64,000 bases of DNA, from the NCBI RefSeq assembly GCF_026212465.1, contig NC_080048.1:40886375-40950374 (forward strand), written 5' to 3'. The notes below the pieces were generated by a model, which saw only the letters and a list, made by a program, of their open reading frames with translations, was not told the origin of the DNA and made no database searches. Positions 10,814 through 23,507 of this stretch are shown one piece after another (within the stretch, counting starts at the first letter, position 1; every line of letters starts with the position of its first letter). The position numbers and the translations under genes are program-made. This DNA is from Amaranthus tricolor. Lineage: Eukaryota > Streptophyta > Magnoliopsida > Caryophyllales > Amaranthaceae.

Positions 10814-13800
10814 ATGGTGGTTTTGGCGCTTACTGATGAAGTAATCTTGCCACTTAGTATTTTATTGAGTTCAAAGAATGTGCTCAAGTTTGCAGGAGAT
10901 GAGTTGGATAATGCTTTGATCATGACTTTGGCTTCAAATTCGAGTAATTTTCTTCTACATTTGTATTAGGAGTAAAGAATTCATATATAATTGTTACATA
11001 ACATATCATACTTTGATTTGTTTTGTTTTATGCGGTCGACCTCATGTATGGGATTAATATTTTATCACTAATAATAATTCCATTGAAATGTGAAATTCAT
11101 CAATACAACTCAAGTATATATTAGAAATGGGTTATAGTGAGAAAAATTGTTTGTTCATAGCATATAGGAATATTAATTTGCAAATCATATCAAGATACAT
11201 CATACATATTCTTTGAACTTATAAAATGGTCAGCGGATTAGTTGTAGCAGAAATTTTTTTGTGTCTTGACTTGATCAACCGGGTCCCTTGCTAGTAATAG
11301 GTTTGCTGAGACAGCATCCTTAGATGTAATTTTGGGTTATTGATGTTCTGAATTTTCAGGTACACTGCCTTTGGACCCGTCATCCTTGGATATTGTAATT
11401 GGTGTCTCTAAAGCACGTGACTTTCCTTCTGCACCACTTCTAGCTGAAATGTTTAGAATTATGAAACCAGATGGAAAAATTCTTATTCATTTGACTGAAC
11501 TTGGTGCCGATCTACCTTCAGATCAGGTCATTTAGTTTGTGATTGCTTGATTTTATGTGGATGGTGGTAGTTTTGGAGTTGTGACTTTAATTGCTTCCAC
11601 TCATCAGTTTGACACTGTGATCTTATTGTTGATTGACAGATTATTTCTTCTCTAGAGCGGAAGATACTTGTTGCAGGATTCTTGGAACCAGAAGTCATCC
11701 CCCAACAATTAGACGCGTTATCAGGAGTTCAATCTATACAAGTATGTGGCTTAATTTATGTTACTGTTACACGAGTGTTAGTGTCTAGTTTGGGTACATA
11801 CTCAAGTGTCGGAGCGTGGGACATACCATAGCTAAAAAATTAGACATGGAGACACGGTCCTGAATATTTACGAAACATATTCCCCAACTTTTGAAGACCT
11901 TGTATGAGCTCTTAACATATAAACACTTGTGTTCACATGTCAGCATAACGTTATTGCTACTTTTTTGTGAACGTTCATATGTCCTTTTGAGCACATAGCA
12001 CGTGATGCTTTCTTATCCATATTTGCATTTTCTTTTGTTATAAAACGTTTTAAGATGGTAGGACTATTGGTTTGACAACTGAAGTGTCGTGTAAGGATTC
12101 CATATCATTGTCGGAGTGTAAAGCAAGATGAAGACTCAAAGTAATATAAGGTTTACCTTTGTGTTTATTTCTACCTCTAACTTGTCTACATTTTCGTTAT
12201 GGTAGTTATTTATTGGAGTATCATGATAAGAATTTTTGTTCTTCTAAGTGAATGTGAAGTCCTTATAAGATTAGACATAAATAACTATTTGTAAAGCAAG
12301 CTTCATTGAGATTATTTTGGATCCCCTTTCTCTAACCCTAGGTTGGAAGCTTGGAATGAGGTGTTATAGAGCTTCTTGTGAAAATCATTTGATTCAAGTT
12401 CCCTCAACGTTTCTCGTGTTTCAAGAGCTATGTCGAGTTGATATATACTCGTCAACTTTCTTCTCATAGAACGAAGGGTATATTCAAGTAGGCAAATATT
12501 TGTGTTTTAAAATAACAATAGCTACTACAATACATGACTGCGTTTGAGGTTTCACAATGTTGATACCCTTCAATTGTGTGAATTTTGCATAAGCAACATA
12601 AAATTTTTGCTAACATTTGAATAAGTGACTAAGAGTCATTATCCTTAGCTCTTTTTTTCTCTAAAAGCTTTTAACATGCATGGCTAGAGTGGAGCTTAGT
12701 TTTAAAAGGCGCAAGGCACTCTTAAATGTTAAGGTTTACGAAGATCTAGACGAAGACGCTAGCTTTTAAGTGGGGGCACCCCTAAATATATGAAAGACCC
12801 TAAAAAGTAAATGCATAAAAAGAAGGGACACAAAAGATGAGAGAGGAGAATAAAAAAGGATAAAAAACATACTTGATGGGTGCTTGCCTCAGCGCTTAAG
12901 ACAAAAAAATCTCACTAAGACGCTAGGCGAGCTTTTTAAAACAAATAAGGTGCAATGCTACCTTGAGTTGATTTTGTAAGCTTCCTCCCTTCCACATAAC
13001 AACAACAATGCCAAAGCCCACATGATCAAAAGAAATAAATATAAGAGATCGTAAGTAACAAAAGATCACATTTGTCTTGGCTGTGTTAAGTTGTTTTCAA
13101 AATTTAAAGTCACAACTGTTTCTTAAATTTTAGGAATTGAGAACAAAAACTAGTATCTTATGGTGGATCGATGTATATACTATCTTTTTGAAGTCATTGC
13201 TTGTGAAAGGCTCTTTTAAGGTTCCCTAATGATCAACTTAATTCTCCACTTTTCCTTTGATGGACAAATACATACTCTGATAACTTAGTAGGACTCTTTT
13301 GGGCCCTCATTTGTAATTTGCTGTTTCATGGTAGTTTTTTTTAGTGGGGGGTAGAATTTAATCATAATTTTGTGTAGTATTCTCGCAGAAGACTATGCAT
13401 TATTGAATTATGAGGAATTTGATATATTGTAAATCGGAATTTTACCTAAATGAAAGAGCTTGAAAGTTGTATGTTGAATAGAATCAGGATGTGATCTTCC
13501 TTAATCCTTTCAGTGAGTTGTGACACCTGGAGACTATCTGAGAGTATTTAGTTCCCTTATGTCTTGTTGGCAAGAAGCTAATTAGAATTGAGACCCTGTA
13601 TACTAAGGATAGTGTTTTAAAAATACAGAGAAAAGAAGGAAACATGTAATTTGCATCATATTTATAGCTGAAAAGCTGTACATAAAGGCAGATGGTGGTA
13701 GTTGTTTGTTTCATGCTTGGCGATAATTCTATCTCATCACCGTTAGCTTTCTCTTGATGACAGACAAGTTACTAGCTCAGTATTGCTAAAGTCTCATTAC

Positions 13801-15820
13801 AGCAGTCAGCAAGCTGTGTACTTTCAGAACATCAAAAGTTAAAGTTTAAACCTGCTATAGAACTGTCAATTTAGGTAGTTTTATCTGACTATTTTGATTT
13901 AGAAATTTATTGCATATTGACTGCCATCACTTTAGAGTCCTGAAAGATCATGAGCACCTTCCCTTTTGTAATATTCTGCACGATCAGTTCCTGATTGCTT
14001 GCTGAAGCTGTAAATCTGCTGCTGTTTTGCTACTAGTTCTGTTTTCCTTCAAAGTCCTTGCAACATATCTTTATCGATAGCAAATGTCAAGGTTCTGATT
14101 TTTCAAACCAGACCTGTAGATGCAAGTTTAGCTCGCTTCCAAAATTTGTAAAACTTGATTTGTAGCTATTCTATTGTATCTCTTGGTCTCTTTGATGCTA
14201 TTTGGACTTTGAAATGTTTGCGGGAGAATTTTGCTATTTTAATGTCTTATAATGATCCAAGCTGCTGCAGTTCAGCCTTTGATTAAAAATTCCTATCCCT
14301 ATTACAGCTTCAGCTGCTTTCTTTTCTGTTCAATGTCTACTACCTGTATTTCTCTCAAGTCCCAATTGTTGATTAATCACTGCATTTTCTCCATGAAACA
14401 CCTCTGACCGTCTATATCTGTGTACAAGTACTGGTAAACTTTTAAGTCGATATTATGAAAGCATACATGGAAAAATCTAAATAAGATCCTATGGTAGACG
14501 GTGTGTTTAGTTCTTATTGGAGAATTAATGATTAATATGGTAGAAATTGATGACATTGACAAAAACAGTCGGATTTTGAAATTTGATGAGGGAGAGTATG
14601 TACGTAATAGTGTAAAGTTCCTTTTGGTCGCTAAGGTTTCAAGTTTTTATCTATTTTTGGTTCATGTCTTTCCGCTTTCTAGGAAGTTGGATTTGAATTT
14701 TTGGATTTTGCAGTGGCTTTTGATTTTCAATAATCTTGGGCTTGGTTAGTAATTCCATTTTTGATAGATCAAAGTAGTTATATCAGAAAAAGATAGGAAC
14801 CACAAAATGAGGTTATTTGAAATAAGACCTATTGTTTTGCTTACTGCTGACACCAATTTAGAATTTAATATGGTGATTTATATATTTTCCACTCAATAGG
14901 TTAAAGCCAAGAAGCCATCTTGGAAAATTGGATCTTCTTTTTCTCTCAAAGCGTCAAAACGTTTACCAAAGGTTCAAATTGATGATGATGTGGATCTTAT
15001 TGATGAGGATTCTCTGTTAACCGAGGAAGACTTAAAGAAACCACAAGTGCCTATTGGTAAGAGTCTGGAATACTATAATGTTCCTTTCATTTTATTCCCT
15101 TCTAATATTTCTGGATCTTGATTCAAATTCTTGGCAGTTGGGGATTGTGAAGTCGGAAGCACAAGGAAAGCCTGCAAGAATTGTACGTGTGGAAGGGCTG
15201 AAGAAGAGCAGAAAGTTGAAAAACTTGGATTAACGATGGAACAGCTGGATAATCCTCAGTCTGCATGTGGCAGTGTATGTGTAAAAAACTGTTTTATTTA
15301 CTTTGTTTTATTATGGCGGAAACAATGGAAGGCTGTACTCAGGGTTTAGGTTTTCTAGATGTTAATTGCCCGTATTTTCTGTTTTGCATGTTATTTGTTG
15401 TCTATGTTTGAAAGTCACTCTTAACGAGTTCCTTATATGATTGCAGTGTGGACTGGGGGATGCGTTTAGGTGCAGTACATGCCCATACAAAGGTCTTCCT
15501 CCATTTAAACTAGGAGAAAAGGTGCACCTCTATCTTCCTGTTGTTAGTGCTTTACTAAGCTAGATTTTGTTATTCACTGCTTTATTGTCATTGTAATTTT
15601 AGCATTCTGCATAAGCATTACTCTATATACATGAGCACTTGGATTTGCTAAGGCAGAGAGTACAAAAGATTGAATTCCTGTTATTTAGGGCGTTTTGCAC
15701 ACTATTATGATCAACTATTTTTGTATAAAATGCATAGACCTGTGATGTAACACAGTTGTACTGGATATGTTGATGTTGCAGGTTTTGTTGTCGGATAATT
15801 TTCTTGCAGCAGATATATAG
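10814..15820 (+). CDS. DRE2: Anamorsin / DRE2, cytosolic Fe-S cluster assembly factor
   Basis: Coding exons: 10814-10943, 11360-11526, 11640-11741, 14900-15056, 15138-15274, 15447-15521, 15782-15820. All have GT-AG borders and matching phases, giving 268 residues (Arabidopsis DRE2 is about 270). The N-terminal part is the methyltransferase-like domain. The linker contains [18 protein letters not shown]. The C-terminal CIAPIN1 domain has both Fe-S motifs: C-X8-C-X2-C-X-C ([15 protein letters not shown]) and C-X2-C-X7-C-X2-C ([15 protein letters not shown]), and the protein ends NFLAADI. In yeast and plants DRE2 passes electrons from a diflavin reductase (Tah18/ATR3) to the cytosolic Fe-S assembly pathway. 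I chose the ATG at 10814 because it follows an acceptor at 10808; an in-frame ATG at 10775 lies inside the inferred 5' UTR intron. Intron 11742-14899 is unusually long. Nothing breaks the frame, so the gene looks intact. Confidence 0.96.
11742..14899 (+). other. Long DRE2 intron (3158 bp) without a gene
   Basis: The exons either side join in frame and match the family with nothing missing. The intron is mostly unremarkable AT-rich DNA. At about 12690-12960 lies a stretch whose ends resemble each other in inverted orientation (ttttaaaaggcgcaaggc and gcgagctttttaaaac), a type common in short plant DNA transposons. Confidence 0.7.
12690..12960. mobile_element. Possible short DNA transposon remnant in the DRE2 intron
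   Basis: Loosely inverted ends (ttttaaaaggcgc.. / ..gcgagctttttaaaa) flank an AT-rich middle. No clear target duplication was found and no coding sequence is present. Confidence 0.3.
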
Positions 15821-17808
15821 ACCGGAGCAACATAGAGTGCTGCTGCTTTTTTGTGAACGCCATCCATGCATGCCTCCATAGTGAGAAGATCGCCATCTAC
15901 GTTTTATGTAGAATGTAATTGGTTTTCCTGGAAGAACACATTTTATTTCCTTTAAAGTTCATTTCATACGTCAGATTTCAGCTGGTTGATCCTGTTATGC
16001 AATTTTGGCCTTTGATATATGTTCTCTACCCCTTTTTGGGAGCTCGGACTTTTTGTCGTGGAATGTAAGAAACGAAACAAGTGATAGGACATTTATCGTA
16101 TGAGGTCTATCCAATGGCGTATAATAGATTGATATGAATTTATTATCTTTGTTCTCGGTTCCTTATCTTTGTTTCATAACTTGAGATCGAAGAAGAGATG
16201 AGGGCTGCCCTATGGAGAATGTGGTCAAATTTCTGTAATAGATTTTAACCACAACGATCAAATTGATTATCTTCATTCCAGATTCATATTATTCATTGCA
16301 ATTTGAAATCATGTTTTGATAAATTATTTTTTCTTAGAAATTTAAAAATTTTCTTGGTCCATAGTTTGTAATTTGTTAGTTATGGTTAATAGATTATTTC
16401 ATCACAAATTGTTGTATGAGGCGATCTTATTGAGAGATGTGCCCTATGTATAAGTTAAATGTCGAACTAATATAAATCATGAGAATATGAGTTCCTTATT
16501 TTGAGATTGTCTTAGTCTCTCACAAGAGTAATTGTCTTTTTTATAAACAAGTCTTGTGAGAAAGCGTCTCCGTGAGAGATGACTCTCACAAGCAGCCCAG
16601 CCCAACGTCTTTTGTTAAAAAATTGAAAAATGGAATAAAAACAAAATATTTTGATACACACATGCCTTTCAAAATAACAAACTTTATTTCTCACGCATAA
16701 CTTCTTAAATTTGTTGTAAAATCAAAATTTCAACATTCAAGCCTAATATGTAACAAATTGATTATAGAGTTTAGGATATTGTTCTGTCTAAAAACATAGT
16801 TAAGTGAAATTTTATTTAATTTCTTTTAACATAGAATTAATAAATATTAATTTTTATGATTTTTAATTATATATATAATAAGATATATTAAAAATTAAAT
16901 AAATGGGATGATTATATTGAATTGTTATGCGAGGAAATGTGTAAAAACATTTTATTATACTCCACTACTTATCAAATATACATTGTTGAAAGAGTGTAGA
17001 ACAAGATTGCGTACTCACACTGTCATACTCATTGTTGACCTACGAAACAAGCACTATTTTTTCAATTTGGGGTTGGCTACAACATGTTGAGATGCAAGAA
17101 AAAAAAAGGAATTAATACATTCTGTACGTTATGAGAGAATCGAACCGTATTATAATTCATAATGGTGAATGATGATTGATAGGAAAAGCATTTAACGACT
17201 GGGTTATCATTCTCAAACAAGCACAATTTTGATTTAGTAAACCTTCAACGCTTGTCTCTGCATTTCCTCCTGTTTAAATTTCCTTTTTCATATATTTTCA
17301 TGCCCTTTTCTCAAAGATTTAACCTACATTTGTTATGCAATGTTTAGTTAATTTTATTATCTACTGTTTCTTTTTCCCATGTTTGTTTAGTTATTAGTTC
17401 TTAAATTATTCTGAAGTAAACGGATAAGCATACATAAATTGGCCAGATTCTTTATTAATTCATCAAAAAGCCTAAATCTTAATTCATTTCTTCGAATAAG
17501 TTATCGTATCTATATATATTTATCTATCTGGCCATCTGGGTCAGAGAATGGGTTTGTTGATTGATGAAGATTCTGGGCAAAATAGATAATGTTAATGTTG
17601 ATTACATCATGGGTGACGTTTTTTATGGTACTTTTTAAAACATCTGGGTATTTGAATATTGCAGATATTAGTTAGTTGGGAGTATTAATTATAACCCACA
17701 TTTTAGTGTATTTTTTATGGTACTTCATGATTTACCCAGATATCATAGGGTCCTATAACTTGTAAGAAGAGAGAAAAAGAAAGAAAGAGAGAAGAGGTGA
17801 TTGCAGCA
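15821..17808. other. DRE2 3' UTR and intergenic DNA
   Basis: No gene is supported here. Homology with the upstream flanks of the later monooxygenase copies starts near 17083 (compare 22793), so the promoter region of copy 1 belongs to the old duplicated block. A CT/GA-rich leader (gagagaaaaagaaagaaagagagaag) precedes the start codon. Confidence 0.6.
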
Positions 17809-20800
17809 ATGGAAGTAATAGATATAGTGATTGTAGGTGGAGGAATTTGTGGCTTAGCTACTGCTCTTGCTCTTCACAGGTTGCTTTCACTTGAGTTGTA
17901 TTTTTTTAGTGTATTTGTAGCTTAAATTACCATATTTCCATAACCCCCGTTCCCTTCTATTAAAATGGCTCCTGCATAGGCGGGGTGAAATAAGGAGATC
18001 AGATGTACACAATCTTATATCTTTGTTACAAAAAAGTTGATTTATCTAGTAATACTTGTTTGATTCTTGTCAATTCATTTAACTGTTTGTTTAATTTCTA
18101 GATTTTACTCATTTGATCGATCACGTGGCGTGATTCAACAATTGGTTGATTCTTGTCAATTCATTTCATTGTTTGATTGTATAGTATTTAGGCACGTTCA
18201 TTTGGTTTACCTTGGTATTTCATTATAGTTAGTGTTTTGATTGATGAAATTTACTACCTTTTTTGTGTAGTATTTAAGTCAATAAAAGAACTAAAAAAGT
18301 TCTGATGCTTTGAAGAAGCTTGATAAGAGTGAAAAATTGAATGGTAATGAAAAGTTAAATTTTGTTTCTGAAGAATTTAGTGTTTTTATGATATGTAGGA
18401 AAGGTATTAAGAGTGTGGTGTTGGAGAGGTCTGATAGATTGCGAGCAACCGGAGCTGCTATTGGCGTATTCCCAAATGGCTGGCGTGCTCTTCACCAGCT
18501 TGGTATCGATTCTACCCTTCGATTAACTGCTATTCAATTTCAAAGGTGACGATCAGATTTCTCTTTTTGAATGTAAATTAGCTTGGACAACAATTTTGAT
18601 AATATATTATATCTTCCTTTTACTTCCAAGCTTTTTATTTGTCTGACATCCTTAATCTTACAGGGCAGTTGATGTTTGGGCTGACAAAAATATTGTACGA
18701 GAAACTCCATTGAGGTAATCGTTATAAATCTGTCATTATGTGATTGATTGGGTCTTACTACGATGAAGGATGTAATCGAAGGAACAGGGATGCTACATTA
18801 TCTTCTATGATTATTGCCATAGTTTTTGTGATTTCTTCTCTTTGAATGGTTTTAACTTCTCGGAGATTCTGTTTTGTTTGCTCAATTTATGCTATGTTGT
18901 ACTATGAGTTATTTGATGGAAATCAAACGAAATTGAGGTGATAATGATTTTTTTTTTTGAATTTTTGCGATTAAAGAAGATGATATAGTAGCAAAATACA
19001 TAAATGCTTGGTTAACGGTGAAGGGTAGAAAGATTCCTAAAATTTTAAAGCATTTTCACAGTGATGGAGAGGCTCGTTGCTTAAGAAGAAGCGATTTAAT
19101 TGAAGCCTTAGCCAATGCGTTACCACCGGAGACTATACGTTATGGTTACCAAGTTATGTCGGTTAATATGGAAAGATCAAGCTCATATTCAGTTCTTCAA
19201 CTTCACGATGGGAACTCAATCAAGGCTAAGGTAATTCAATTGCCTAATTATAATGCTCTTATGTGTGCTAGAGATACATAATTTTATTATTTTGGGTTTG
19301 AAATTGCAGTTGGGATTATTATTGTGTTACTCTCACACTAGAAAAGTACTTTATATTCAAGTGGATTAGCGCCCGAAAATAGAATCGTAACTCTTATTTG
19401 TAAGAGTGATTGGGCTCTCATACAACTTTGCTTGAAAACCCATTGTCTTGTTGATTTACTCGCAGATTTGCACATTCATTTCTTGCTTCACTCGCAAGAA
19501 GTTTAAACGAAGTTCAACAACTTTGCTTCACCCACAAAATTGAATACCCTTTTTTGGTCTTGATTTTGCAAGGTTTTGTTTGTTTATAGTACAAAATCAA
19601 TTGCCACATGCGCGTATCTACATGAATTTTCTAGTAATGAATAGGAATACTTCAAAAGTGATATGAGGTTTTCGTATAAAATTGATATTCCAAGATGTTG
19701 ATTGTCACTGTGTTTCTTTGAATCATACTATTTTCTCCATGTATGAACTTGTTTAAGTTAACATAATTTTACACTGGATAATCAGGTGTTAATTGGCTGT
19801 GACGGATCAAATTCAGTTATTTCTAATTACATTGGCTTAAAGCCTACACGGTTATTCTCCCGAAGCGCAGTTAGAGGCCTAACTGTTTATCCAAATGGAC
19901 TTAAATATGCTCCTGAATTTTTGAGACTAAGAAAGGAAAAGATTTTAATCGGAAGAATTCCAATTGATGAAAAGACGGTTTACTGGTTTGTTGTTCTTCA
20001 TTGGAATCAAGGAGGTAAAACACCAACTATTTACTTTTGGATTGTGCTTCAAGTATGACTTTGAGGCTTATTTGCTTCGTTGCATTATTCATCACACTCT
20101 TAGTTTGTATTTTATTCATAATACATACGTTCTGATTCGTCTCAATATAATTTTTTTAAATTAATTTTGCATAATTAGTCCTATGGATAAGGTGAATGAG
20201 ACACTCCAAAAGAAATGAGGGGACTATATGTTCCAATAGAAAATATGTGTTTCACCGGTTTGATTGATGTGATACATAATTACATTTGATCTTGTTAACC
20301 AATTTGATATAAAAAAGAATTTGATCTGTCTTGAGCAGATGGTGAGATGCAAAAGGATCCGGCGTCCATAAGACAGAGGACCTTAAGTCTAATAGCTGGT
20401 TTCTCGAGGGACATAGTGGATATGATAGAGAAGAGCGACTTAAGCACATTATCATTCACACGATTGAGATATCGTGCCCCATGGAATTTACTTTCTGGAA
20501 ACTTCCGAAGGGAGAGTATAACAGTAGCGGGGGACGCTTGGCATGTGATGGGTCCTTTCCTTGGGCAGGGCGGGTCTGCAGCTTTGGAAGATGCAGTTGT
20601 TTTGGCTAGATGTTTATCTAAGAAGATATCTGATGCTAATGTGAGGGGGAGTATAATGGAATTGTCTGGACAGAAGGTTATGGAAGCTTTGGATGAATAT
20701 TTGAATGAAAGAAGGCGACGAGTATTCCTCTTATCTTTGTTTACATACCTTCGAGGTTTACTGTTAGTAGACGATACCTCTTTTCCGTTGAGATTTCTGT

Positions 20801-20871
20801 GCATCATTATGATCACCGTTTTCTTTCGAGATTCGTTGAAACACATTCAGTATGATTGTGGTGAACTCTGA
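17809..20871 (+). CDS. FAD-dependent monooxygenase, MO1/CTF2 type (array copy 1, intact)
   Basis: Exons: 17809-17879, 18399-18545, 18664-18714, 19062-19230, 19786-20014, 20339-20871, all GT-AG with matching phases, 399 residues. The N-terminal Rossmann fold carries IVGGGICGLATALALHR, the dinucleotide-binding GxGxxG. ATGAAIGVFPNGWRAL follows. The family DG motif is IGCDGSN in exon 5. The FAD ribityl-binding GD motif is GDAWHVMGPFLGQGG followed by ALEDAVVLARC in exon 6. The C-terminus has a short hydrophobic stretch (FLCIIMITVFF). This is the flavin hydroxylase family with Arabidopsis MO1 and CTF2, whose substrates are unclear. The exon 4 acceptor (cattttcacag|t) was chosen because it alone keeps frame and removes a segment absent from relatives. 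This is the only copy of the four with no stop. Confidence 0.88.
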
Positions 20872-21109
20872 GTTGGTGAGTCTTGTTTTCTTGAAGCCGT
20901 GTAATTTTGGTGTAGTCAGAATTGAAGTTTCTGAATTTCATGTTGGATGTACGTTCTTTTGAGAAAACCATAGTGCAAAATTTTGTTAACAGTCATGATC
21001 GTGATAGCGAAATGGTGATATGCGGTAATGAAATTTATGCGGTAATTATAACTACGATATGTGGTAACGGTGATAGCGAAATGGTGAAAGGGACGAAAAA
21101 AACAAAAAC

Positions 21110-21275
21110 ATTATTGTTCGCAGTTGGTAACTGTGAACAAACATGATTTCCACTTTTCCGTCCCTTCAAACGTTATGACATTGTCTTTTTTTTGTTCGCA
21201 GTTACTTATTGCGAACAAACAATTTTGACAATTTTTGACCATTTTTTTGTTCGCAGTTAATAAATGCGAACATAC
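21110..21275. repeat. Three short palindromes of the GTTCGCAGTTA..GCGAAC type
   Basis: Near-palindromes lie at about 21115-21142, 21191-21220 and 21249-21272, outside the foldback element but of the same motif. They recur at +5541 and +11084. The flanks resemble the inner inverted repeats of the element at 37402-37941, so this may be a decayed relative. Confidence 0.65.
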
Positions 21276-21499
21276 CTAACCTTAGGATCGGACATAAAAA
21301 CGTATATTTTTAGAATTAAGTTTACCCGAAACTATATTTTTTATTTTTTTACAACCTTACTCAAAAAAGAATGGGATTGTTGTAGAATTAGGATAAAAAC
21401 CCTAAAAGAAGGGGAAATAACTCTGGTAACAAATGTGAATTTAGATGATATTTCTGGAAGATATCCAGTTAATCAAAAATCCACTAATGAGATATTTTA

Positions 21500-21878
21500 G
21501 AAAATTTGAAATCAATAAGTGAAAAAATAAAAAAAATTAACAAAATAATCTAAGTTTCAAACTTATTTCAAAAGTAAGCGTGAACTTCCTAAATCTGAGG
21601 TTTGGGGACTAACTGCGAACAGGTCAAAAAAGACAAAATAGCTGTTTGCAGTTACTAACTGCGAACAGCATGCTGCACAAAAACAAGTCAAAATAACTGT
21701 TCGTAGTAAATAACTGTGAACAACTATTTTGTCTTTCTTGACCTGTTTGCAGTTAGTAATTGCGAACAGCCTCAAACCTCAGGTTTAAGAATTTCACGCT
21801 TAATTTTGGAATAAATTTGAAACTTAAATTATTTTGTTAATGTTTTTTATTTTTTCGCTTATTGAATTCAAAATTTCG
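21500..21878. mobile_element. Foldback MITE, Mutator-like, with internal palindromes (spacer 1)
   Basis: Inverted ends of about 100 bp start GAAAATTTGAAATCAATAAG (left) and GAAATTTTGAATTCAATAAG (right, complement). Flanks GATATTTTA (21491-21499) and GATATCTTA (21879-21887) form a 9-bp duplication with one mismatch. The core holds near-palindromes around GCAGTTACTAACTGC at about 21644-21669, 21690-21723 and 21742-21770. No protein is encoded. Confidence 0.8.
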
Positions 21879-22132
21879 ATATCTTACCGCCAAAACATCA
21901 CCCCGATTCCCCGACACAACAAAGCAACTATAAGAAGTATAAACCCACCCTGCCGGCTGACCTATTCTATAGTCTCTATAAATGGGCATATCTCTTCTCT
22001 GTGAATGGTGTTGATCCATTGCTCCGATTCCGTCGTCATTCCTGACACTCCGGCAGCGTCAATGAGACGTCACATTTGAGGCGATTACTCAAGCCGCCGG
22101 AGATAAAACGCAGACTTTTTCATTATACAACT

Positions 22133-22264
22133 ATGGCGTTTTTTCGGCTCTTCGCGCTCATCTCTCAACTCTCACCTTCGCCTTCCTTGCCTTATTTTGC
22201 CGTTTTCCTCCGTCGTTCCTCTCAGGTTTTTATTTCTGCGAATTCTCGTTACCTTTTTGAATGA
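22133..22264 (+). other. Possible first exon of an unknown gene fragment (spacer 1)
   Basis: A TATA-like ctataaat (about 21974-21981) is followed by a GC-richer leader and an ATG at 22133. The 43-codon frame is rich in S, R, F and L, and has no acidic residue before its final E, like an organelle transit peptide. A possible splice donor (tctcag|gttttt) lies inside. No downstream exon was recognised. Identical copies start at 27674 and 33217. It could be a relic or captured first exon, or chance. Confidence 0.3.
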
Positions 22265-23507
22265 TTGAATGATTTTAAAGCTGTTGAATTTTTATTCTCT
22301 CAATTTCAATGTAACTTGCTATGTGTTCGTCATTTTTACATAATTTTAAATAAGTAATGCTTGTCTTGGTTCGCAATTTCTGGAAACTTAATTTAATGTG
22401 ACTAGGAGTACTGAAATCTGTTCATTTTTGCTGTTGTTACTGCGATTTTAGATTATGAATTACAATTTGTGTATTTTGCTTTGCCTTTGAGGGTGACATT
22501 TGTTCCACATCAGCGCATTGTAATGATTTTTGTTATATATGTTTTATACACTTGAAGAGAGAACAAGCACTAAACAAAATAAAGATGTAACAAGAATGAA
22601 CAACCTATTACAACAACTAGGATAAAAACTTATGATAAACAATCTACACAACCTTGTAAAATTGATAAAATCCTGAAGATCATTTAGCTATTAAGTCTTC
22701 AAAAACTCGATACCAAATCGAGATGCATATATATATATATATTTTCCTGGTAGCGTTATTTCGTCCACAACGGTGTTTGGCTTGGTTAACAAATGTTGAG
22801 ATGCAAGAAAAAAAAGGAATTAATACATTCCGTATGTTATGACAGAATCGAACCGTATTATAATTCATAATGGTGAATGATGATTGATAGGAAAAGTATT
22901 TAACGACTGGGTTAACATTCTCAAACAAGGATAATTTTGATTTAGTAAATCTTCAACGCTTGTCTCTGCATTTCCTCCTGTTTAAATTTCCATTTTCATT
23001 ATATTTTCATGCCCTTTTCTCAAAGATTTAACCTATATTTGTTATGCAATGTTTAGTTAATTTTATTATCTACTGTTTCTTTTTCCCATGTTTGTTTAGT
23101 AATTAGTTCTTAAATTATTCTGAAGTAAACGGATAAGCATACATAAAATGGCCAGATTCTTTATTAATTCATCAAAAAGCCTAAATCTTTAGTCATTTCT
23201 TCGAAAAACTTATCCCATCTATATATATTTATCTATTTGGCCATCTGGGTCAGAGAATGGGTTTGTTGATTGATGAAGATGCTGGGCAAAATAGATAATG
23301 GTAATGTTGATTACATCATGGGTGACATTTTTTTATGGTACTTTTTAAAACATCTGGGTATTTGAATATTGCAGATATTAGCTAGTTGGGAGTATTAATT
23401 ATAAGCCACATTTTTAGTGTATTTTTTATGGTACTTCATGATTTACCCAGATATCATAGGGTCGTATAACTTGTAAGAAGAGAGAAAAAGAAAGAAAGAG
23501 AGAAGAG

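Larger units (their letters stand above)
20872..23507. other. Spacer 1 between monooxygenase copies
   Basis: It contains, in order, degenerate palindrome-bearing sequence (about 20940-21300), a segment homologous to 38484-38600, a foldback element (21500-21878), a promoter and first-exon-like segment (about 21970-22264), an (AT)n run and the upstream region of copy 2. It repeats almost exactly at 26413-29050 and 31956-34593. Confidence 0.8.

Noticed and set aside
18992..19061. Exon 4 of the monooxygenase starting at about 18992 (KYINAWLTVKGRK..)
   Set aside because: Every AG acceptor there gives the wrong phase and a stop soon after, and relatives lack this segment. The acceptor at 19060-19061 restores phase and family length.
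20295..20846. 183-codon open frame on the - strand opposite monooxygenase exon 6 (and its copies)
   Set aside because: Shadow of the coding exon on the + strand, which has the FAD-binding motifs.
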